DNA of 14,673 bases, taken from the NCBI GenBank assembly GCA_964626015.1, contig CAZVCC010000069.1, positions 1-14,673 of the forward strand. The letters are read 5' to 3'. Of the stretch, positions 10,133 to 14,673 are shown one piece after another; within the stretch, counting starts at the first letter, position 1; each line of letters begins with the position of its first letter. The DNA comes from CAIKZJ01 sp964626015. Lineage in GTDB: Bacteria; Bacteroidota; Ignavibacteria; Tepidaquicellales; Tepidaquicellaceae. The notes under the pieces are model-generated. The model saw nothing but the letters and a program-made list of their open reading frames with translations, ran no database searches and was not told where the DNA came from. The position numbers and the translations under genes are program-made.

Positions 10133-10158
10133 CCTTCCTAAGCTCCAGCTTAGGAAGG
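10133..10158. repeat. CCTTCCTAAGC hairpin A1
   Basis: A perfect 11-bp stem, CCTTCCTAAGC / GCTTAGGAAGG, with loop TCCA. First of four copies with the same stem. Confidence 0.85.
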
Positions 10159-10189
10159 CATAATGATGTTTTCCGTTTTTATATAACCT

Positions 10190-10215
10190 CCTTCCTAAGC
10201 TCCGGCTTAGGAAGG
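10190..10215. repeat. CCTTCCTAAGC hairpin A2
   Basis: The same perfect 11-bp stem as A1 with loop TCCG, 57 bp after A1. The short stretch between them is AT-rich and also carries a TTTTCCGTTTT segment shared with unit B. Confidence 0.85.
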
Positions 10216-10246
10216 CATTTTGATTACCAGTTTTAATTTGTCTGTA

Positions 10247-10282
10247 AAATCCCGTAGGCCTGCCTGCCGCAGGCAGGGATTT
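10247..10282. repeat. AAATCCC hairpin with a second palindrome as its loop
   Basis: The outer arms AAATCCC (10247-10253) and GGGATTT (10276-10282) are identical to the simple hairpin of unit B, but the GAA loop is replaced by a segment containing CCTGCCTGC-c-GCAGGCAGG (10259-10277). Only the outer TCCC/GGGA boundary overlaps the inner arms. This looks like insertion or replacement of one palindrome inside another. Confidence 0.75.
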
Positions 10283-10293
10283 AATGTGAATAA

Positions 10294-10312
10294 CCCCGGG
10301 CGAAGCCCGGGG
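10294..10312. repeat. CCCCGGGC-GAA-GCCCGGGG hairpin, unit A
   Basis: A perfect 8-bp GC-only stem with a GAA triloop. The centre reads GCGAAGC, a heptamer known to form an unusually stable single-stranded DNA mini-hairpin. Sequence and loop are identical in unit B. Confidence 0.85.
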
Positions 10313-10330
10313 TAAGATACACAAACAAGC

Positions 10331-10345
10331 AACCCTGAAGGGGTT
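10331..10345. repeat. AACCCT-GAA-GGGGTT hairpin, unit A
   Basis: A six-position stem with a GAA loop. The innermost pair is T/G here and C/G in unit B, so pairing is kept as a wobble if the plus strand is transcribed. Confidence 0.7.
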
Positions 10346-10439
10346 GAACAGAAATACTGCTCCGAATTACGAACAATAAATCATATTTTCCCTTGCTCGT
10401 CATATAAAAGCTGAATACAATTAAGCGATTCCCATTCTT

Positions 10440-10465
10440 CCTTCCTAAGCTCCTGCTTAGGAAGG
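10440..10465. repeat. CCTTCCTAAGC hairpin B1
   Basis: A perfect 11-bp stem identical to A1 and A2, with loop TCCT. Confidence 0.85.
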
Positions 10466-10496
10466 CATATTGATATTTTCCGTTTTAATATAACCT

Positions 10497-10522
10497 CCTT
10501 CCTAAGCTCCTGCTTAGGAAGG
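10497..10522. repeat. CCTTCCTAAGC hairpin B2
   Basis: A perfect 11-bp stem with loop TCCT, 57 bp after B1. The spacing inside the pair is exactly that of A1-A2. Confidence 0.85.
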
Positions 10523-10553
10523 CATTTTGATTATCGGTTTTAATTTGACTATA

Positions 10554-10570
10554 AAATCCCGAAGGGATTT
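10554..10570. repeat. AAATCCC-GAA-GGGATTT hairpin, unit B
   Basis: A perfect 7-bp stem with a GAA triloop. It is the simple form of the nested palindrome at 10247-10282. Confidence 0.8.
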
Positions 10571-10581
10571 AATTTGAATAA

Positions 10582-10600
10582 CCCCGGGCGAAGCCCGGGG
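10582..10600. repeat. CCCCGGGC-GAA-GCCCGGGG hairpin, unit B
   Basis: Identical over all 19 bases to the unit A copy, including the GCGAAGC centre. Confidence 0.85.
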
Positions 10601-10618
10601 CAAGTTACAAAAACAACC

Positions 10619-10633
10619 AACCCCGAAGGGGTT
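10619..10633. repeat. AACCCC-GAA-GGGGTT hairpin, unit B
   Basis: A perfect 6-bp stem with a GAA triloop. The counterpart in unit A differs at a single stem base. Confidence 0.75.
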
Positions 10634-10756
10634 GAACAAAAATACTCCTCCGAATTACGAACAATACAACAAATGTCCCCATGCTCATCATCTATAAGCT
10701 GAATTCAATTAAGCAATTCCCTTTTCTTATCAACTCCTAATTTTTCTTCCTCTCCT

Positions 10757-11581
10757 TTATTTCACCATCAGCATCCTTATCACATGTTTGTAATCACCGG
10801 ATTCAATCTTTGCAAAATAAACTCCGCTTGCGTAGTTCGAACCGCTCCATATTGCTTCATATCTGCCAGCTTCTAAGTTATCACTTACTAATGTTTCTAT
10901 TACTTTTCCGGTAATATCATAGACAATCAACCTTACAAATGAATTTTTAGCAATATCGTACTTGATTGATGTTGACGGATTGAATGGATTGGGATAGTTC
11001 TCATAAAGTTTAAATTCAGTCGGAATCTCAGATGATACATTGAAATTACTGGTAATTACAGGATTCGTTATCGTAAATTCTGTTGTATCAAGAAATACTG
11101 TACTGTCTGTAATTAAAGTAGGGTTTGACGATGGAGGCATTCGAAATGATACATTCACGTTAGTTATTAGCGGTGTCGCAGTCCATCTTACAGTTCCTAA
11201 TAAGTGTGTTCCCGGATTAAATCTGTAAAAGCCGCTTGTATTAAAAGTAAGAATATTTGCGGACAATACGGTTCCGCTCAGGTATGATGTTGTTGTCATT
11301 GCTTGATATCCGTTTGCGTTGCTTATATTTGGATTGGCGTTTACCATCGGGTTATCAGCTTTTATAACAAGGTTCCCTGTACCTACTGTTGAGAAATTTA
11401 TCCTTATGTTACAAGCACCCGGCCTCCAGAATTTCCCTGTCGGTACTACTGCATTCAAATCATACATAAAGAATCCACCTGAAAATCTCGGATTAGTCAA
11501 AGTGAAATTGACCTTCGGCTGAGCATTTGCCTCTGAGAGTAATACCACTGCTAATAGCAGAATTAAAAATAATTTTTTCAT
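10757..11581 (-). CDS. secreted protein with T9SS type A C-terminal sorting domain
   Basis: This protein has 274 residues. Residues 1-20 are a clear signal peptide (MKKLFLILLLAVVLLSEANA). Residues about 21-187 form a beta-rich, probably immunoglobulin-like or cohesin-like domain: hydrophobic strands alternate, and the GTHLLGTVRW segment followed by VNVSFRMP recalls the later strands of cohesin-type domains, but this is weak resemblance only. Residues about 190-274 are the sorting domain, with ENYPNPFNPSTSIKYDI, VRLIVYDITGKVIETL, ASGVYFAKI and a terminal IRMLMVK. That domain directs export through SprA and usually anchoring at the surface. The start is an ATG right at the signal peptide, with no strong ribosome-binding site. 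It lies 89 bp after the dockerin-like gene on the same strand and may be co-transcribed with it. No enzymatic motif was seen; a structural or adaptor role is inference. Confidence 0.88.
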   Translation of the reverse strand: MKKLFLILLLAVVLLSEANAQPKVNFTLTNPRFSGGFFMYDLNAVVPTGKFWRPGACNIRINFSTVGTGNLVIKADNPMVNANPNISNANGYQAMTTTSYLSGTVLSANILTFNTSGFYRFNPGTHLLGTVRWTATPLITNVNVSFRMPPSSNPTLITDSTVFLDTTEFTITNPVITSNFNVSSEIPTEFKLYENYPNPFNPSTSIKYDIAKNSFVRLIVYDITGKVIETLVSDNLEAGRYEAIWSGSNYASGVYFAKIESGDYKHVIRMLMVK

Positions 11582-11670
11582 CTTTGTAATTTTATTTGTT
11601 AAAGTTTTATTAATAAATTTTTAAACAATCTTCCCCTTTTTAAGCCGGGGAATATGATTTTTAGATTAAT
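11582..11670. other. intergenic spacer with small hairpin
   Basis: An 89-bp AT-rich gap separates two minus-strand genes. TTCCCC (11631-11636) can pair with GGGGAA (11647-11652) across a 10-nt loop, just beyond the stop codon of the upstream dockerin-like gene. On the minus strand the stem is followed by GATTGTTT rather than a clean T-run, so it is at best a weak terminator or attenuator. No promoter consensus was identified for the downstream gene. Confidence 0.35.
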
Positions 11671-14600
11671 TTAATTCTTATTCTTTAATGTCTCTTTCTT
11701 TTGTGATTCACCGTTTAGTTTGAAAAGTTTTTGTATTTCATCGATTACTCTTTCTTTCCTGATATTCCCTCCTATCTGAACATCAAGCGTTGGAACTGAT
11801 TTTCCAAGTCCAAAGTTGGCTATGATAATTGGTACATCAAGTGCATCAACTGATTCATCTCCGTTGAAATCACAGCTTAGATATCCTGAATTTCCAAATT
11901 GTCCTATAAAAGCAAATACATCAAGGGCATCTATCGATCCGTCTCTGTTACCGTCACCACCGTATAGAACCCACACACTTCCAACCTGTTTCATGTTGTC
12001 GCCGAATGCCTTGTTTGCTGCTGTAGTGAAGTCATAGTTTACTGCTGCATTTGTTACAAACGATTGTGCAAGTTTACTCCATGTTTCAAGATGATTCCTG
12101 TGGTTTACTACTATGTAATAACTTCCGTTTGGTGCTTTTGTAAAGTTTACTAATGCAGTTCCCGTTGTTGAAAGAATTACTTTAGCACTATCAATAAAAA
12201 CAAAAGGTGTTGTGGTGTATGCAAGATATACTGTAGTACTATCTGATACTTGTGACGTACCATTCCAGAATCCTTCAAGATATACTTTTAGGTTAAGTGT
12301 TAGGCTTTGCAATGTCCTGAAGTTCCAGACAGTTGACCATGCTCCTGTCCCGCCTGTATTAGTCCCATTCACTCTCCAGTAGTATTTTGTAAGTCCTGTC
12401 AATTTCCCGGCAGGAACATTTGCTGTTACAGTCGTTACTCCTGTTGTATCCCATAGTGTCGTTGCAAACAAACTATCAGCCGATACCTGTATTCTGTAAC
12501 TTGTTGCACCTGTTACGACACCCCAAGTCAATAAAGGAGTTAATGATATACCGGTTGAGTTATTTGCAGGTAATGTCAGTAATGGAGCTGAATGAACTGT
12601 AGTAAAATTCCATTTATCACTGAATGTTCCCCAGCCTATCTCGTTCTTTGCTTTTACTCTCCAGTAATATTTTGTAAAATTATTTAGCCCTGTAACAGTT
12701 TTCAGTGTATCTGTTAATAATGTATCTCTTCCGGTTATCGCCGTAAAAGAAGAATCTGTGCTGTATTCAAACCAGTAATTTGTTATAAAGTCAGGACTTA
12801 ATATATCTTTATCCTTTATGCTTCTCTGGTCTTCAAATTTCTTATCATTTCTATTATTAAGTTTATTCCATCCGTCAATAATATCCGTTGATTTATACCA
12901 TTTGAATGTCAGTGTTGTAGATAATGAAGTTGCTCCATTTGCAGGATACGACTGAACAACAGTACTTGGATTGTTTATGGTTCTAAAACTTCTAAATTCG
13001 GAGAAAGATCCATTACCAAAATTATTTACAGAGTTTACTCTCCAATAATAGTATGTACTTGGTGAAAGCCCTGTTATAGTTTTTGTAGAATCTGTTATAA
13101 GAGAATCATTCGTTACTATATTTCCAAACAAACTATCAGTTGCTATCTGTAATCTGTAGCTTGTTGCTCCTATTACTTTTCTCCATACAAAACTTGGGTT
13201 TATAAAGACACCTACAGCATAGTTTAAAGGACTTACTAATTGTGGTGCTAATATACTTGTAACCACTAACCTTTTCTCCACTGCCGGTGTAACTGTTGAA
13301 TAAAACAATATTGTATCACCATTTGCCCCGCCTATCTGATTTAAATTAAAGTTTGTTGAAGTCATTACTTTAGCAGTATCTCTGAAAATACCAGTTGAGA
13401 TTCCTGTCTCGACTGCTAATGCCTCAATTGACTGATTTGTTCTCAAGTTCTTAATCCTAATCGGAGTTACATCCCTTGAAAATGGATTAGCATCAACCGC
13501 TCCTAACTGCATAAAGGCTTTCTGTCCAATCATAATCATCCCTAAGTACTGGGTGCTGTAAGTTGTATCAGTAAATAACCCTAAAGATGTTGCTTGAGTT
13601 ATTTGCCCGGGTGCTTGAATGCTCGGTGAGCCTAAGAATGGTTGAAAAGAGACTAAACCTAATGAGCTTGAATCCTGCTTATGATAAATCATATTTTCGA
13701 CTGCTACTTGATCGCTTCTTGTTCCCCACCAGTTATAAGTTGCGTCTAAATTGACATTATTTGCTTTTCTCAAAGCATACCCTGCAGACCCGTTAAAAAA
13801 TTTATTGTATGTTAAATTATTCTGAATCAATGTATCAGGATCTCCATATATTCCATGTCCCAGGTTTTCGCTGATTATATTTCTTGATATTTTTGTTCTA
13901 TTGCTATTTGTTTTTAAAATATAGATTCCTCCCCCTGTATTTATTGCCGAACTGTTATTTACTATCGTGTTATAAACTATAGTTGGATTTGTTGTAGTCG
14001 TACCACCTGTAAATATTGCACCTCCGTTCGTTGAACACTGATTCGAATAAAAAGTACTGTTGTAAATAAAAGGAGAAAAACTGTTTATATATAATCCTCC
14101 ACCATTTTTACTCTTATTAAAATTCAAAAATGATGTTGTTAATCTTGCGTGATCTATATTCAAATATATCCCTCCGCCTTTATCATTATTTGCTATGCTC
14201 CCATTGTACATCACTTCTGAAGAATCTATATTTACTGTATCCCCGCCTGTCACATATATTCCAATCCATTTATTATTAATTATTGAATCGTTTACTATTG
14301 ATATTTGCTTTGTGTTAAAAAAACTCAATCCTCCAGCCCACCAGTTCTTGAATGTCGAATTATAGATGTTAATATTTCTTGAGTTTTGCACGCTCATCCC
14401 CATTTCACCTGTAAAATCAGGTGGATTTGAAGCAGTATTATTTATCGTATCACCGATTACGATTGTGTTATGTACATATAAAGCGTTTGTGTTAGATATT
14501 GACAATCCTTGTCCAACATCCTGCTTAAAAAGACAGTTTAATACTGTTATTGAAGCTGGATTGCCGTAAATATAAACGCCGCTTAAACCATTCCCTTGTG

Positions 14601-14673
14601 AAAAATAATTTGTTAAGGAGACGTCCGTATTTGACTGTGTTTGCAGGCCATTACCTGAATTGTAATATACACT
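11671..14673 (-). CDS. beta-helix / FN3 / dockerin-like surface protein, 5' end outside the window
   Basis: The frame is open to the right edge, giving at least 1000 residues; the true start and signal peptide lie beyond 14673. From the edge, residues 1 to about 350 are short right-handed beta-helix coils (repeated N-x-G-G-G-I-Y and YNSTF patterns) closed by a typical NWWGTRSD segment. Next comes a domain with ETGISTGIFRD, then three FN3-like modules (about 470-850), each with a YYWRVN or YYWRVK strand. A beta domain with NHRNHLETWS follows, then two dockerin-like calcium loops at about 905-955: DGNRDGSIDALD and DFNGDESVDALD (the second has E for the usual G). It ends in a charged tail of about 40 residues with no T9SS sorting domain. 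The helix suggests binding or cleaving polysaccharide, but no catalytic residues were identified. The dockerin would mediate attachment to a partner. Confidence 0.85.
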   Translation of the reverse strand, partial: SVYYNSGNGLQTQSNTDVSLTNYFSQGNGLSGVYIYGNPASITVLNCLFKQDVGQGLSISNTNALYVHNTIVIGDTINNTASNPPDFTGEMGMSVQNSRNINIYNSTFKNWWAGGLSFFNTKQISIVNDSIINNKWIGIYVTGGDTVNIDSSEVMYNGSIANNDKGGGIYLNIDHARLTTSFLNFNKSKNGGGLYINSFSPFIYNSTFYSNQCSTNGGAIFTGGTTTTNPTIVYNTIVNNSSAINTGGGIYILKTNSNRTKISRNIISENLGHGIYGDPDTLIQNNLTYNKFFNGSAGYALRKANNVNLDATYNWWGTRSDQVAVENMIYHKQDSSSLGLVSFQPFLGSPSIQAPGQITQATSLGLFTDTTYSTQYLGMIMIGQKAFMQLGAVDANPFSRDVTPIRIKNLRTNQSIEALAVETGISTGIFRDTAKVMTSTNFNLNQIGGANGDTILFYSTVTPAVEKRLVVTSILAPQLVSPLNYAVGVFINPSFVWRKVIGATSYRLQIATDSLFGNIVTNDSLITDSTKTITGLSPSTYYYWRVNSVNNFGNGSFSEFRSFRTINNPSTVVQSYPANGATSLSTTLTFKWYKSTDIIDGWNKLNNRNDKKFEDQRSIKDKDILSPDFITNYWFEYSTDSSFTAITGRDTLLTDTLKTVTGLNNFTKYYWRVKAKNEIGWGTFSDKWNFTTVHSAPLLTLPANNSTGISLTPLLTWGVVTGATSYRIQVSADSLFATTLWDTTGVTTVTANVPAGKLTGLTKYYWRVNGTNTGGTGAWSTVWNFRTLQSLTLNLKVYLEGFWNGTSQVSDSTTVYLAYTTTPFVFIDSAKVILSTTGTALVNFTKAPNGSYYIVVNHRNHLETWSKLAQSFVTNAAVNYDFTTAANKAFGDNMKQVGSVWVLYGGDGNRDGSIDALDVFAFIGQFGNSGYLSCDFNGDESVDALDVPIIIANFGLGKSVPTLDVQIGGNIRKERVIDEIQKLFKLNGESQKKETLKNKN

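Larger units (their letters stand above)
10133..10433. repeat. tandem multi-hairpin repeat, unit A
   Basis: First of two direct copies of a composite unit. In order it holds two identical-stem CCTTCCTAAGC hairpins 57 bp apart, an AAATCCC/GGGATTT hairpin whose loop is replaced by another palindrome, a CCCCGGGC hairpin, an AACCCT hairpin, and a linker ending AATTAAGCGATTCCC. Aligned to unit B by eye it matches at roughly nine positions in ten, with a net extra of about 19 bp caused mainly by the nested palindrome. No flanking target-site duplication or coding capacity was seen. Confidence 0.85.
10440..10721. repeat. tandem multi-hairpin repeat, unit B
   Basis: Second direct copy of the composite unit, 307 bp after unit A at its left end and 288 bp at its right end. 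It carries the same five hairpins in the same order and ends in AATTAAGCAATTCCC. It keeps a simple GAA loop where unit A has the nested palindrome. The linkers differ from unit A by scattered substitutions, so the duplication is not recent or the linkers are under no constraint. Confidence 0.85.
10022..10756. other. non-coding palindrome-rich region between convergent genes
   Basis: These 735 bp lie between the 3' ends of the plus-strand peptidase-barrel gene and the minus-strand sorting-domain gene. They hold one isolated palindrome (10053-10096), two tandem copies of a multi-hairpin unit (10133-10433 and 10440-10721) and a T/C-rich tail (10722-10756). I see no convincing gene in it. A short minus-strand open frame across 10097-10324 is made of the repeat itself. 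The hairpins would hinder transcripts arriving from both sides, so a shared termination or mRNA-end role is possible, although none is followed by a classic T-run. Confidence 0.7.

Noticed and set aside
10097..10324. 75-codon minus-strand open frame in the convergent intergenic region
   Set aside because: It is built from the hairpin repeats themselves, with the same peptide-like segment recurring because the DNA repeats. It has no family resemblance and no start signal.
10133..10721. CRISPR array
   Set aside because: The repeats are palindromes in two long direct units with homologous linkers. There is no regular set of unique spacers and no cas gene.
10022..10756. Insertion sequence or MITE with defined ends
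   Set aside because: No outer terminal inverted repeats common to both units, no target-site duplication and no transposase remnant could be seen, so only the repeat structure is reported.
11631..11652. Strong intrinsic terminator after the dockerin-like gene
   Set aside because: The stem is only six pairs with a 10-nt loop and lacks a proper T-run on the minus strand. It is kept only as a note in the spacer entry.
14503..14505. TTG at 14505 as the real start of the beta-helix protein
   Set aside because: The frame stays open for 56 more codons to the window edge, and those codons encode further beta-helix coils (for example NPASITVLNCLF), so the gene is cut by the window edge.

Overview
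The window reads as part of a chromosome from the Fibrobacterota-Chlorobiota-Bacteroidota superphylum, most likely an Ignavibacteria-like or related lineage. The clues are a full-length SprA (outer-membrane translocon of the type IX secretion system, T9SS), a secreted protein ending in the YPNPFNPST-type sorting domain, a beta-helix/FN3/dockerin-like surface protein, AT-rich intergenic DNA and gene starts without clear Shine-Dalgarno sequences. The lineage is inferred from protein style only.

Layout: (1) 124-6750, minus strand: sprA, 2208 codons, with a short tail (1-123) holding an imperfect palindrome. (2) 6751-6904: very AT-rich divergent intergenic region with one perfect 7-bp inverted repeat. 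(3) 6905-10021, plus strand: a 1038-residue exported protein that joins an HExxH metallopeptidase domain, a TolB-like beta-propeller and a C-terminal Omp85/BamA-like barrel. (4) 10022-10756: a 735-bp non-coding region between convergent genes, filled with palindromes. A unit of about 290-300 bp carrying five hairpins is present twice in tandem at roughly 90% identity, with an extra related palindrome just upstream. (5) 10757-11581, minus strand: a small secreted protein with a T9SS C-terminal sorting domain. (6) 11671-14673, minus strand: a beta-helix, FN3 and dockerin-like protein whose 5' part runs off the right edge.

How they fit: all four proteins belong to the envelope or outside of the cell. 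SprA would export CTD-tagged substrates such as the 10757-11581 product. The peptidase-propeller-barrel protein is probably lodged in the outer membrane with its enzyme domain facing the periplasm or surface. The dockerin-like protein has no CTD and lies 89 bp upstream of a CTD protein with an immunoglobulin-like/cohesin-like N-terminal region, which suggests, without proving, that the second anchors the first.

The least explained element is the palindrome array. Its stems are almost unchanged between copies while the linkers have drifted. Three hairpin types share a GAA loop, and one contains the exceptionally stable GCGAAGC mini-hairpin. One copy carries a second palindrome in place of a hairpin loop. 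No transposase, RNA gene or CRISPR array was recognised in the window.
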